A DNA stretch of 64,000 nucleotides from an uncultured bacterium (GTDB taxonomy: Bacteria > Patescibacteriota > Gracilibacteria > Absconditabacterales > Absconditicoccaceae): contig CAMVOC010000004.1 of assembly GCA_947169045.1 (NCBI GenBank), forward strand, positions 27,328-91,327. The letters run 5' to 3'. The notes below the pieces were generated by a model. It saw only the letters and a program-made list of their open reading frames with translations, had not been told where the DNA came from and did not search any database. Within the stretch, counting starts at the first letter, position 1; every line of letters starts with the position of its first letter. The position numbers were made by a program, and so were the translations under genes. Below, in pieces: positions 33,201 to 46,410 of the stretch.

Positions 33201-36200
33201 AGTAGTGAGTTTATTACGGTCAATCCGCGAGATTATCCAGAGAATCCAGATTTGCGAGGAGATAAAACAAATACGAATGAAGCGAGAAAAGGACCTTGTC
33301 CTGAAGGATATCATGTACCATCTCTCAGTGAGTGGGAAACGTTATTTAAAGGAATGTCGAATGCAGATACTAACGTTCTAGTAGAAACACTCAAATTTCC
33401 TTACGGAGGAAGACGCGATGGAAATACTGCAAGACTTGTGGATCTTAATCAAGGAAACCGAGGAGGTTATCGGTCATCTACTCCTTTCTCAGCTATGTTA
33501 GAAAGATCTCATATGATCAAACTTTCTCCATCAGAATTCACCATAGAACCATATAATCGTAATGAAGGACTTAATGTTCGTTGTTTTAAAGATACACTTC
33601 CAGAGGCGATAGAAAATACTCTTGATGAACCAGTATGTGATACAGTTAATATCGTTCCAAAAGGAGAACTCGAACGAGAAAAAACAGCTTCTACTTCTAG
33701 AGTTACTCAAGTAGGGGATGAAATCATTTATACGTTAAAGTTTACTGGAACAGGAGGAAAGACCGAAGCTTGATGGTTTTCTGATGAAATAAATGAGAAT
33801 CTTGAAGTGATAGAAACGGGAGTAAATGCGTATCCAGAAGAAAGAAGTAATAATGTGAAGCTCAATCAACAGGCAAATAATTTTGATATTTACATTCCAT
33901 CTCTCAATAACGGGGAGACCATTACTATCGTTATTAAAACAAAGTTAAGAACATTGCCAAATACGGAGGTGGTAACAGGAATTCAAAATTGTCTTATAAA
34001 ACAAAGTGCTACATCTTATGGGCTACTAACGGATGGATGACTCTATACGCTAGATCTAGCAATAAATCCTTCTATTGATGGAATTGCAATAGATCCTTCT
34101 ATTGATGGAAATAATGTCATAAATAGCGCAGAATCAAATGGTTGAGATACTGCAGAGAATCCAATCGAAGTATTGAATCCGGACGCTGATGCAATAGTAC
34201 AACCTTGAGATGAGGACAGTAAAGTAAAATGTGTACGAGTCAGCTTTCCAGAAAATATCCGAAATACAACCTATAGTAAAAAATTAATTTACCAATCAGG
34301 AGATACTATTGCCCGAGAAATTACGTGGCAATGAGTCAAGTGAGTTTCCAGAGAAGAACAATTTATTGATGAATTAACAGGAGAAATTACAAATATTTCG
34401 ATAGGAACAGCAAAGCGAACTCAGAGCCCAGCAGGAGAACTTTCGCGAAGCTCAACGTATCCTATAACATCTCCAATTACTTTTACACTAAGTGGACTTC
34501 AAGAAAAACACTCAGTTTCGCTCATAATCACAGGGACAATCCTACCAGAAGCTGATACTAAAAATATAGAGAACTGTATCTATAAAGTAGATAAGACAGA
34601 AGAATCTGAAAATAATAGATTTGGGACAGAAGTGCCATTAGTTGGAATCCATTATGAAGATTGGATAGATCGAGATCGAAATGATGCCGAACTATGTTTT
34701 TATGGAGAGAAGGAAGGAAATCTCACTTTTAATGGACAAGAAATGATTGCTCAATTTTCAGGAGAGCTAAATCTTGAAATTCAACGTAATGCGTGAGCAA
34801 ATCACGATTATAAAATTACTGTAAAAAATAGTAAAGGAAGGATCAAACAGATTTATACAGGAAATACATATCATGGAGCTCCTATTAAAGATGGATCAAA
34901 GAAATCAATAAGCTATAAAACGATCTCCGTAAGTACAGGAGATAATATTGAAGTAAGCTTCGTTAACGCATATTGGGATCAGTATGGAGGAGGGGAAGCT
35001 TGTGCTCCTGAGGGACATCCTAAGACAGCACGACAGCGAATCCTTAATAATTCTCAGCGAGGAAAACGAAGAAGTCCTAACTTGATTGAGAAAAAATATT
35101 CATGCGAAGAAATTGATCAAGGAAGACTAGAAGTATTACCAAATAAATGTAGAAACTTGTTCGCAAAAAAAGAATGTGCAGGATGATGTTCAAAAGGTGA
35201 GTTTCGAAATCCTGAGACGCAGAAATGTGAAAAAGATCCAAATCTCTTTTGTACTGATGGAAGCTTAAAGGCAGATAAAAAAGCTGAATGTGAAGCAGAA
35301 GGTGGGGAACGACAGGATGCTGATTGTACGTGTACTAAGGGAACAATATCGCAACCTATTGCATGTTGATCATTGTCTGGTAGTATGCTTCCTCGGGATT
35401 TTGATATAGAAACGGTTACAGAGAATCAGTTTTGTATTCCTCCTGAAGCATGGGACGGTACTAGTGAAGAGACTCCAGATGATGAAGGAGGGGTAATAAT
35501 TACATGGAAATGTAAAAATGGTACAGAAGAATTAATCTGTAGTGCTATTAAAGAACCTAAACAAGAAGACCTATGTCCTGATGGAAAAACAAAAACAGAG
35601 AAAAAAGCTGAATGTGAAGAGAAGGGTCAAAAACGAGATGGAGAATGTGATTGTATCATTACAGAATCAATAGAAACACCCGTTGTATGTGGACCACTGT
35701 CAGGTCAGGAGATCGCTCATGATATTGATATCAATACACTTGATGAGAGTCAGTTTTGTATTCCTCCTGAAGCATTAGTTCGTCCATTTGAAAAAAATAC
35801 AGATGATGAACTGATATGGAAATGTAAAAATGATACAGAGGAATTAATCTGTAAGGCTACGAAGGTACACGGATCTGCAGAGGATTTATGTCCTGATGGA
35901 ACGACAAAAGCATCTCATGAGGCAGAAAAAGCTGAATGTTTAGAGAAGAATGGGAAATGGGATGATGCAAACTGTGGATGTAGGAATGAGCCAGAACTTG
36001 TTGTATGTTGAGATACATATCATATGCAATCATTGCCAAAGAATACAGTTTTTGATAGCACTCTCTTGTGTAATCCGTCAGAAAGTTATAATGGAGACCT
36101 TAAAGAGACTACAAACGGATGGACATGGTCTTGTGGAGATGCAGAAGCTTGTTGGGCAAGTAATTGTCCTGCAGGATTTGAAAGAGACAAAGATGGAAAC

Positions 36201-39200
36201 TGTGCGCTCAGTGATATTTCTCATACAAAGACGCTTAGCGGAAGTAGAGAAATCTCAGAAATAGGACAAACAGTAACATGGATATTTACATGGACAGCAA
36301 ATGCAAAGTTCCAAGATAAGAATTACCATTATATTGAGGAGCTTCCATCATATTTTGAAATTGTTGGAGATGTAGTTTTCAAACCAGCAGATGCAGTAGG
36401 AGACAAAGTAACCTATGAAATAGGGGAGGGTAATATCGATTTCCGAGTACACAATATGAATGCCGGAGAAAAGCTTACCGTAGAGGTAACTGTAAAACTC
36501 GTAGAGCGACCTGAAGGAGTAAAAGGATTCCGTAATTGTTTGGTAGCTTCAGGAAACGGAGAGGAGGCATCATTTGATAAAAAAGTCTGACTCATCTATG
36601 AAGATTGGACAGATCGAGATCGAATTGATGTTTCGTTATGTTTAGAGGGAGATGTAACGTTGTCTTCGGAAGCTATTGTAGCGAATTTTGCAGGAATTCT
36701 GCCAATTACTATCTGGCGTTGAGGTGCTGCAACTCACGATTTGGTAATTAAAAAGAATGGAAACCAAATCCCAGCACAAGAAATTAGACTGGTAAGTGTT
36801 GATCACTCAGTTTGAGGAGGTGAAATCTTTAACGCAGAGAATCCTACGAATGGAATCTTTAACATAAATGACGTACGAAACCAAAATTCACTTGCAACGC
36901 GACCAGGAGTTGATGCTTGGTTAGGACTTAATAAAGAATTAACACGCCCATTCCCTTATCCAGGAGGAATATCTGAAGAAATTATTGAAATAGAAGTACA
37001 TACAGGAGATGCTATTACCGTAGATATTCCTGAGGCATATGCAAAGGCATACGGGACGTTAGCATCTCAGCGAAAGAGTGATTTCCGCGAACAATCAAAA
37101 TTTCTCGGAGCGCGTCGAAAACAATTACAGGATCAATGTGTAAATATCACTAAGGGAGAGAAGAGAGAACAGGCATTTTGCCAATCCGTATGTTTCGGAG
37201 AAGGTTGTGAACCATGCCCTCCAGGAGAAGCATGCTCCCTAGAGGTTAATGCTATAAAAACAGCGAAAACAGCTTGACCAGTTGCAATTGGCGATACGGT
37301 AGAACGAGAAATCACATTCAAAGCAGGACTACGATGAGGAAATGCTACAGATTTTGAGGATATATTAGATCCATACTTAGAGCTAGAACCTCGAAGAACC
37401 CAAGAAGAGGGCGGTCCATGGCGAATTTTTTCTCCATTACTACAATTAGAAGGAAAAATAATGTGTAATTCTCAAGATAAGATAGAAGTGACGTATAAAG
37501 AAGGATCTGAACCCCGTCATATAGTCTTTTCAGTAAAAGAGTTGTGACCAAATGAAGAAGTAACATGCTCTTTCAAAACGAAAATCACGGACAAACCAGC
37601 TGATGGAGTAGTTAAGAACTGTATTACGAGCGATCAGTGTGAAGAAGTTCCATTTGACGAAGAGCATCCATGTTCAGACGGACTAACGCGAAATCCAGTG
37701 AACAATGCATGTGAACCTCTTATTCCAGAGGGTTGGGACGTTAAATATAAAAAAGTAGAATCTGAACGTTCAGAAAATACAATTACATGGGACCTTACCC
37801 GAGAAGCATATTCTGATACAGAGAATCTTACGTATCGTGATATCATCCCAGCAGAGATGACAGACGTTGTTGTGACAATCCCAGAGGAATTCAGTGACAT
37901 CCTAACCTATAACATCAATGGTACGGATATCACGTTCTCAATTTCTCGCCTTACAAAAGGACAAACAATCTCAGCAAAACTACAAGCAACAATTGCACAA
38001 GGAAGCCATCCAACAGAAGTACAAAACTGTCTATCTCCTGCGAATATACAAAGGAAAACAACAAAAGAAAGCTGATTAGAACCACTAGTTGGAGTACATA
38101 TCGAGGATGATTGTCTTACGGCAAGTGCATGTAAGGATCGTGACCGAAATGATGCTGCCATTTACTTTTTCTGACAGCCAGGAGCACTTTCTTTTAATGG
38201 AAGTAGGATAATAAGCCATACGGAAGGAGAATTGTTAGTTGAGATTCTACGTTCATCTGCTGCTATTCATGAATATGAGATTATGGTACGAGATGAAAAT
38301 AATAATTTCAAAACAAGTTATCCAGGTAGTACACTAGGAAATGGACAAATTTGTGATGATTGTGAAAATGCTGTAGAGTATAAGGCAATTTCCGTAGAAC
38401 CAGGAGATCAAATTGAAGTACATTTTACCAAATTCAAAGGATCTATATACGGAGTAGGAATGGAATTGCCAGCATATCCTCTAGTCGCAGTGCAACGAGG
38501 AGAACGAGAGAATATCCAGGTGCTCTCCAATGAATATCGTAATATCTTTACGGAAGCAAGATGTGTAACTTCTGAAGGAGACCTTAACCACGGAGACATT
38601 GAATACTCAAAAACAGCGCTAGAAATGGATTCAGAAGGATTGATTACTTGGGAAGTAAGATTTGAGGCCGTCGGAGGTGATGTTATTCAACAACAAAGCT
38701 TTTTCGATACCCTTTCTGAAGGACTAACAGTAGTTGGGGAACCAGAAATAAAAGAAGGAAATGCTGATAAGATTGTACGAGCAATTACAAATGACGACCA
38801 AATTAAATTCACTCTCAATCCAATGATTGCTTCAGGTGAAGCTATTGTACTACAGGTACAAACTCAACGGGATCTAAACACTCCTGAAGAAGAAGTTAAA
38901 AACTGTATTGCACGTCAAGCAGAGCTACTGATTCTTTGAGGAATTGAGACAGAAGTTGGAGAAAAATGTGTGCCAATTCCAGCTTGTGAAAATTGTACAG
39001 TTGGAAAGCTTACATCAACAAAGATTGCCCAAACAGATACGACGATGATTTCCAAAGGTCAGAGAATTGACTGGCTAATTTCCGTAAAAGCGGAAGGTGG
39101 AGATGTAAATCTTAGCAATTACAGCATTCAAGATCGTAGATCTGAAAATTTAACGGTTGTATCTCGAGAATCAGAAGGAACTCCAGTGGAAGTAAATATT

Positions 39201-42020
39201 ACGACAACATTTGATCAGAATCCTCTAAAACGATCATTGAATGGAAAACTTTTATCTGGAGAGGAAATAAAAATCAAAGTAATTACCGTAGTAAATGAAC
39301 AATTACAAGAGGAAAGCAATAGTGAACTATGTAATGAGCAAGAAAGTAAAAATATAAATCAAATCAAGAATGAACTATGTGTTGAAAAAGAAGATGCAGA
39401 GTGTAATCGAATCTTAAGCTGTATTGCTCCATACGTACCAAATGAAGAAGGAACTGCATGTGTTTGCGAGAAAGTAGCTTGTACAAACGGTGCAATCAAT
39501 TATCCAGAGTGTGATGACTGTGGACCATGGGCTGATATGGACGAAAATGGTCAGTGCGTACCAAAGGAATCTCTCACAATCAAGAAAACATTTATCGACG
39601 GAACCAAAGAAAAACTCGTTAAGATAGATGATCAAGTTGGATATAAAGTAACATTCCAAAATAATACGGATCAAGAAATTGCAGGTATTACAATCAGAGA
39701 CATCCTACCTACAAACTTAGAATATGTTTCTTCAGAGCTGTATCTTGAAAATGAAAAAACACAGCTTCAACCTCAAATGTGAGAAGGAAAAGCTGAACGA
39801 ACAAATCTCGTTTTGCCTGCAAAATCGTCAGGATACCTGTTACTAACGGGAACTGTGCAGGCTACAAATCCAGAAAGTAGGATGAATATGGCATGTATTG
39901 AAAATCCAGAAATCTGAAAATCAGCATGTGATTCTGTAATTTATGATCGAGATACCTACTTAACGATTGAAAAAACCATAAAAGTCGGAAGTGAAGATCT
40001 GAAAGAAACGACAAAAAATAAGGAAGAAAAAGCTGAATTTACCATCAAGATCGAGAACCTTGGAAAGAATCCTGCTAATGGATTTACGCTTACCGATGCT
40101 TTACCAGAAGGATTGGAATTTGTCTCAATTACCAATGAGGAAGATTTTGCTACGAGTGAAAAAGGACAAAGCACAACATTGACAAACGCAATTCGTTCGA
40201 TATCCGCCGGAGGATCTAGAGAATTTACTCTCATCGCTACAGTAGTGCGTGCTGGGGAACGAACAAATAAAGCCTGTGTCTTCCACGAGAATCCGAAAGA
40301 AACCTGTGATACAGCAAAGGTGTCTGTTACAGAGACTGAATTCTTGACAATCTGTGCAAATGGAGCAACAAACTATCCAATATGTAACAAATGTCCAGAA
40401 GGTGCAGAACTCATCAATAATGTCTGCGTAACTGAACAGTTCGTATGTGGAAATGGAGAGCGAGAAGTTCAAGAGCACTGTGACTGTCTAACGACAGGTG
40501 CTATGAGTTGTTCAGCTTTGGATGCTCAGATGCCAACAGAATACCAGAAATATAAATCAGATAAATACGTATGTAATAAATGTAGATTGGTAGTAAATCC
40601 AGAGAACTCCGAAGGAGATACCTCAAACAAAGAGACTCCACCACTTCCTTCATGTTTAGGTATGGGAGCTGCAAATGGAGGATTCTCTGTTAATCTTGGA
40701 GAAATCATGCCATTTTATCGATATATGCCACGTGTAGGAGGAGAGTGATATACTAATGAAAAAGTAACCTTAGGATCAAGTTGTACAACGACAGGGCAAA
40801 TCTCCACACCGTCAATGAAATGTAATTTCATAGTAACCATCAATGGAAAATTAGATAATCCAGTATACAAAATAAAGGATGTTGATTGTTTCTCAGCTTC
40901 TGAGAATATCGCTCCGTTATTGGAAAACTTCCTTAAACAAAATCAAAATTTATATTTAGATAGAGGAACAAGTGTCTTCAAATCTGCTCTTTATGCACTT
41001 AAAAACTTCTGATTGGGAGGTAAAAATGCAAGTATAGAGCCAAATCAGGGTTCTGCTACATTTAATGGAATAAATAACACGCTCGGAGAATATAAGATTG
41101 CATTGGAAGAAATTAATTATTATCAATGTTCCGGAGCTACGATGACGTGGCAACAAGGAGCAGGCCTCGAAAATTGGTGTGAAACTCCATTCGCAGTAAC
41201 AGATACCTATGTAGTACAAAAAACTCCAGCAGGTAACCTGAAAGAGACAGAAGGAAAACTGCAAAAATATTACAGTGCACTCGAAAACAAAAATTTTGAT
41301 GAAATCCTTACGGCAGTTCTAACTCCAGGAAATAACGAACATGGAGCTGCAAATGATGAAATGGAAAGAGCAATCTTTAACTTCAAAAACACCTACCAAA
41401 GATTAGCGATTAACACAAGTGCAAATAAACTATTCAGTACAGCAGGTACCGTAAAAAGACTTCCTAATCAGAATATTTGGTTCGTAACAGATGCGGCAAT
41501 CTTCATCACAGGAGAGAATATAACGGCACCAACGACAATTATTGCTGATAAAGATGTAACAATTTACGGAAACGTAAAACAGAACCTTATGGTTATTACT
41601 AATGGAATAATCACGTTTAAAGCTGCTGATTGTAACAGTTCACAAATCATAAAAGGAATCTTCTACGCAAACGGATTTGATAGTTCTGAAGCTCAAAGAA
41701 ATGACAATCTCAACAATGCGACACGATGTAATAAAGGAAACCTAGTAATTCAGGGAATGGCAATCGAAAAAACACAAGAGGTAACGGAACAAAGTAAAAC
41801 ACTCTTGAAAAAAGTAGCACCATTAAGACGTTCTTACCTTAATGAATGGTTCAACTGTCCAGATGCTACAAACACGACTCAATGTCTACAACATCGTCAA
41901 AACCTTATCATGAATGGAGCTTCTCTTCTCATTGAATACTCTCCATCTATCTTCGCAGCTGCAACGAGATCCCCAGGAGTAGAGGATTTCACAGACGCAC
42001 TCTCTGTTTACAGACAATAA
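30291..42020 (+). CDS. Giant multidomain surface protein (about 3,909 residues)
   Basis: A single 11.7-kb frame closed only by TGA codons (dozens). It opens with a signal peptide (MMKKKVLALGIVLSGMLICG, ending VSA). In order: Cys-rich segments (28-150); Ig-like repeats (150-570, with DTIAPSG and DNTAPTG starts); an InlB-type repeat (593-720; FLGWYTSP needs CGA=Trp); a DUF11-like domain (783-880); a FISUMP domain (about 898-1105); further DUF11-like domains, several ending in a KNC or QNC cysteine; three Cys-rich repeats with LCPDG and KAEC (about 1653-1905); and a conserved-looking C-terminal region (about 3450-3909) with VTIYGNV. No transmembrane anchor or sortase motif is clear. Likely role: adhesin for attachment to host cells (inference). 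Confidence 0.82.
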
Positions 42021-42059
42021 TCCAATCATAATCCCATTTTACTTATATTATAAAAAAAG

Positions 42060-44516
42060 ATGAAAAATCTGATCAGACTTCTTTCTCTTCTGATAGTAGG
42101 AGGAGGATTGACTTTCACTTCTACTTTAGCACAGGAAATCGTTGTGTATGAAGAGACGACCCATCATGAAAATAATGGGGACATCTGTGCAACTCAGGCA
42201 ATTAGTATGATCTGTTCTGCAGGTAGCCCTAATTGTCCAGTAGAATGTAGAGGCGAAGGATTTGCGGTAAATTTCACAGATTTTATCATGGAAAATATGA
42301 AAGATCCTAAAACTATCGAAGAATGGTTTCAGGAGTATAGTTTGGATGATCTCTTTTTTGGAAGAATCCCAGCAGGAGATCTCACAATGCTCTTAAATAC
42401 TACACTAACAGAGTCAGAAGCTAGGACTATGATAGGAAAGTTAACGGATTATTTATATGCAGAAAATGGAGAAAAATTCATGTTTCAACAGTCTTGAAAA
42501 CAGAAAACTTCTAATTTATTAAAGACTTCACGAAATAATTTTGCTACAGATAAGGCCCCAGGGAAACCAAAACGAACGCTAAGTTACAAAGGGGATTGTA
42601 ATGGAGCTCTAGGAATTACAAATGTTCAAATATTAAGAAATTTGGATGATGGAGAGTATCTCGTGTCATATGCAAAAACTATTGATTATTGTTTAGGAGG
42701 AGAACACCGAAAAACGTTCAGATATATCCTTTGAACAGTAATTCATGAACATGGCCATGTAAGAGATGCTAATGAAAATAAGGATTATTGATTAGATTCT
42801 TCAGCAGATTCTCCATTCCGAAATATTTGTCGAAATACTAAATCTGACCGCAAATCAGAGTGTGGAAAAGATGCTTTTGCTAGCTCATATGCAATGACTT
42901 CAAGAGCAGAGGATTATGCAGAGACGTTTACATATGTCTTCCTCAAAGATAAACACTTTAATGCTTCTCCACGGGGAGAGAATGGGCCAACAAATGTGAA
43001 AGCAAAGCAGAAAATAGCATATTTCCCTGCATGGTTTGCTAACAATCAAGAGACACAACCTACAGATACACAACCTACAGACACCTCAAGCTCTACGAAA
43101 TATCCAGGATGTGATAAGGAGGATATCAATATCGCAGGATACACTATCGCTGCATGTAACATAGGAGCTCAAAAAGCAGGAGTATGACAAGAATCCTATG
43201 GTAACTACTTCTCTCAGAAACAACTACCTTCTTGCGCGAAAGGATATCACATCCCAAGCAAAGAAGAACGACAAGGTCTGCGAAATAATTTCTTACCATA
43301 TAGCGAAGAAGAGAGAAATAAAGCTGATTTATTCAGAGAATACCTTCTTTTACCATTGGCAGGATACAAAGACGCGCAATCTGCTACAGTAGAAGATGCA
43401 GGTAGAGAGGGAGTATTTCTGACATCTTCATCATCTCGAATCTTTAATCTTTCTTTCCCGAGCAGGAATGAAGGTATGGGAATCATAGATATGCGAGATG
43501 GAGGACAGTCTGCAGACGGAATCTCTGCACGTTGTTTTAAAGATACACCAAATCCTGCAGATAAATCAAAATATCCAGCCGATGGATTGATCTGTGAACC
43601 TAGTCGATCAGGAAAAGTAATGACAAAAGCAGCATTTGACGAAGCTCGTAGCGAGAAAGACGAGGGAGGACGAAGCTCTCAACAGATTCTTTGTCAATGT
43701 GCAAAATTAAAAGTCGTTGATGAAGATAAAATCCCTAGTTTTGAAAAGGCATGTGAACCTGCAGGATGGGAATTTGGAACTAATGTTCGTTATGTAGCAG
43801 GGCAAGGGAATTTCCGAACCTGTGGAACACAAACATGTTTTGTTAAAGAACCAAATGGAACAGCACCAACAGATTCAAACAAGCCAGTGGATGACACAGG
43901 GACTAAACCGGTGGATGATACAGGGACTAAACCGGTGGATGATACAGGGACTAAACCAGTGGATGACACAGGGACTAAGCCAGTGGATGACACAGGAAAC
44001 AAACCAGTGGATGATACAGGGACTAAGCCAGTGGATGATACAGGAAATAAACCAGTGGATGACACAGGAAATAAACCAGTGGATGACACAGGAAACAAAC
44101 CGGTGGATGATACAGGGACTAAGCCAGTAGATGATACAGGGACTAAGCCAACGACGACCCCAACAAATCCAAGCACTCCAAATATCCAATCAAGCGTCAC
44201 ATGTACAGAGATAGACACAACAAACAACCAAAATTCCATCAGTTTCATCGTGAATAATCAGCCTTGTAAAGCTGTTACTGCTTGTGGACGATTCCCTCTA
44301 GAAATAGGGAATATGATAGGGGCTAATAAAGTAAATAAAATACGCGTACAATACTTCTTCCATCCATTCAATCATGATTCCGTTCTTCGAGCTAAAAGAT
44401 CAAACGGAGTTATACGAAATCTTGTTCCTTACCTCGGAACACAAGCACAAACTATCACGGCTCGAATAGAAGGAGACGAGAACAGTAAAATAACGCTGAA
44501 TGTCTCATGTAAGTAA
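42060..44516 (+). CDS. Secreted zinc metallopeptidase with FISUMP domain and repeat linker
   Basis: The 818 residues begin with a signal peptide (about 1-24, LLSLLIVGGGLTFTSTLAQ). The catalytic region has VIHEHGHVRDANE (HExxH, about residue 230) and, about 50 residues on, AEDYAETFTYVF, a likely third-ligand Glu. A FISUMP domain follows (IAGYTIAACNIG, KGYHIPSKEEWQGLW). After it come a Cys-containing segment, eleven KPVDDTG(T/N) repeats (about 608-695) and a C-terminal beta-rich domain with two Cys. In-frame TGA codons are Gly. It follows the giant surface gene by 39 bp and probably shares its transcript. Substrate unknown. Confidence 0.75.
43881..44144 (+). repeat. Eleven 24-bp tandem repeats (KPVDDTG linker)
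   Basis: Eleven in-frame 24-bp units encode KPVDDTGT or KPVDDTGN. Units differ by a few silent or T/N changes, so copy number may vary between strains. It acts as an extended acidic/Pro linker. Confidence 0.93.
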
Positions 44517-44550
44517 TGAATGCATGAGCATCGTTGCAACTACCTTACAA

Positions 44551-44584
44551 AACAATCCAGTGATGAAACGCTGGGTTGTTTTTT
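44551..44584 (+). terminator. Intrinsic terminator after the metallopeptidase gene
   Basis: Stem AACAATCCAG/CTGGGTTGTT (one G-U pair) with a 10-nt loop and a run of T. Confidence 0.75.
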
Positions 44585-44739
44585 GCTCTATGATAGCAGT
44601 AGGATGAAATACGGGGAATAAGATACGCGCATTTTTGTAAATTATGCTTGATTCTTACAAAAATTTTACTACAACCAAGCAAACGTTTCACTCAAAAGGT
44701 GTTTATAGGTACAACATTTTATCATTCCCCTTTTTTGCA

Positions 44740-46044
44740 ATGAAAAAATTTCTTCTTTTTGCGTTGCTTTTGATCTCGAGTATATGAGGTATCACCTCTT
44801 CTTACTATTTTTGAGTTAAATCATTCGACAATACACTCACTAATATCCAAGAAATCGAAGACCAAAAGGGAGTAAAATTCCCAGTTGTGAGCTTTATTTT
44901 TGACCCGCGAGAGAAACAAAATGTCCCAGAAATCCTCTCAGACATAGCTGATCAACTTGGGAGAGATAGAATCTATCACCTCACTATTTCTCCAAATCAA
45001 CTCACAGCTCAACAAGTAGCAGATGGAGCATTTGATGCTGAATATCTCCAGGTATTTCAAAAAATAAAAGAAAAAAAGCTGAAAGTTATTTTTCGTACAA
45101 TGCACGAAATGAACGGGGGACGATACCCACGATCTTCCAATCCCGAAACCTTCAAAAAAGCCCGAATTCACGTGCGAAATCTTTCAAGAACTGCAGGGTT
45201 GAATCAAAGTGACATCCTTTTTGACTTCTCAGTAAATCACTGGGATATGCCGACAACTGCAGCTGTTCCATCTCAGGCCTCCCCTTTGATACAATGTACT
45301 CCCAATCGCAAGGGCTGCTATCGTTTTGAAGATTATTATCCTGGTGATGCATATGTTGATATGATCGGATTTACATTTTATAATCGAGGGAAAGCCACAT
45401 CCCCACGCCAACGACTCACTCCAGAACAAATTCTACTTTCACAACCCCGAAATACACTCCAGAGACTAAAAGCTTTCAATAAACCGCTCATCATTGATGA
45501 AGTAGGGACCACGACTGTGCGATATGAGGGAACATATTCTGCAGCAAAATCCCGTGAAGTCTATCTAACAGAGACAGAGCGTAAAGAAACTCGACTTTCT
45601 CAGCTCGAAACATTCCTCAAAAATAATCCAGAAATCATTCTAGCAGTGTATTTTAATGTCGATTATACTGCAGGGCTTCAAGCTCCAATGTTGGGAGAAG
45701 CAGATCGATCCATTGTTGATCTTCAAAATTCCCGTATCTATCAGAATTTTTTCTCTCTTTATCAAAATTCCACGCACGATATCAACCAACTTGCATCGTA
45801 TTTTCTCAATTCAAAAGTAGTAGAGCTTGACGGACAGACGATTATCGCGCAAAAATCACTCATATCAAAACTAAAGACACTAAATGCTATGCTGGAGGAT
45901 AAACTGAGTAAAGAGGTAACATCTAACGACCCAACAATAAAACAAGAGAAAAAAGCTGAACTCATTCAAAGACTCATTTCCATGGGGATTCGTGACTCGA
46001 AAATTCAGCAATCCCTTGAAATTCTGAAAGCAATTACACAGTAA
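44740..46044 (+). CDS. GH26-like glycoside hydrolase (beta-mannanase type), exported
   Basis: The 434 residues begin with a signal or anchor segment (KKFLLFALLLISSI) containing TGA-encoded glycines. The catalytic region has RTMHEMNGGWYPWSSNPETF, where both Trp codons are CGA and the Glu of HEMN is the acid/base. It continues with YVDMIGFTFYN and KPLIIDEVGTTT, whose Glu is the nucleophile. GH26 enzymes cut beta-mannan or related glycans. The C-terminal 130 residues are helical and unassigned. It fits a role in degrading host or matrix polysaccharide (inference). Confidence 0.8.
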
Positions 46045-46085
46045 CAAAATATGAGAATAAGAAGGTCAAGAAAATAATTCCCAAT

Positions 46086-46117
46086 AAAGAAAGCATTGTG
46101 TATGTAATGCTTTCTTT
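46086..46117 (+). terminator. Intrinsic terminator after the GH26 gene
   Basis: Perfect 12-bp stem AAAGAAAGCATT/AATGCTTTCTTT, 8-nt loop, short T-run. Confidence 0.75.
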
Positions 46118-46139
46118 TGAAATACAAAGAGAAAAATGG

Positions 46140-46340
46140 ATGATAGCACTTTACAATCCTGAATATCTACAGATTTACGAACTACAAGTCATTGATGTGC
46201 TAGGGACTACCTGCGTATCTCTGACCAATATACACGAAACGACGCTTCAACTTCCAGCTACACTTCCACGAGGAAGATATTGGTTGCTGATCCGTCATGC
46301 CTCAGGATATGAGGTACATAAACTCTTGATTATGGAATAA
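46140..46340 (+). pseudogene. Fragment resembling a T9SS-type C-terminal sorting domain
   Basis: A 66-residue ORF downstream of a terminator, with no promoter or Shine-Dalgarno site. The sequence LQIYELQVIDVLGTTCVSL, LPATLPRGRYWLLI and HKLLIM resembles the beta-sandwich C-terminal signal of the type IX secretion system (pattern: v.iyd..G, l..GvYll.i, .KliV). CGA in LPRGRYW makes sense as Arg (family K/R), not Trp. It is probably the remnant 3' end of a gene from a standard-code Bacteroidota-like donor. A real small protein is the alternative. Confidence 0.45.
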
Positions 46341-46355
46341 TATTCTCATAATCTG

Positions 46356-46385
46356 AAAAAGCTCAAGGATTCCCTTGAGCTTTTT
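46356..46385. terminator. Bidirectional terminator
   Basis: Perfect 13-bp stem AAAAAGCTCAAGG/CCTTGAGCTTTTT with an ATTC loop, T-tracts on both strands. It lies between the convergent fragment at 46140 and the pilin gene, and is nearly the same hairpin as 18457-18485. Confidence 0.85.
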
Positions 46386-46410
46386 GCTATCTTCTCAAAA
46401 TCTAGAGATA

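Noticed and set aside
43881..44144. CRISPR array
   Set aside because: The 24-bp units are directly adjacent with no spacers and encode an in-frame peptide repeat.
43790..44248. Minus-strand repeat ORFs opposite the KPVDDTG repeats
   Set aside because: A tandem repeat with length divisible by three keeps all frames open; the plus-strand frame alone continues a real protein.
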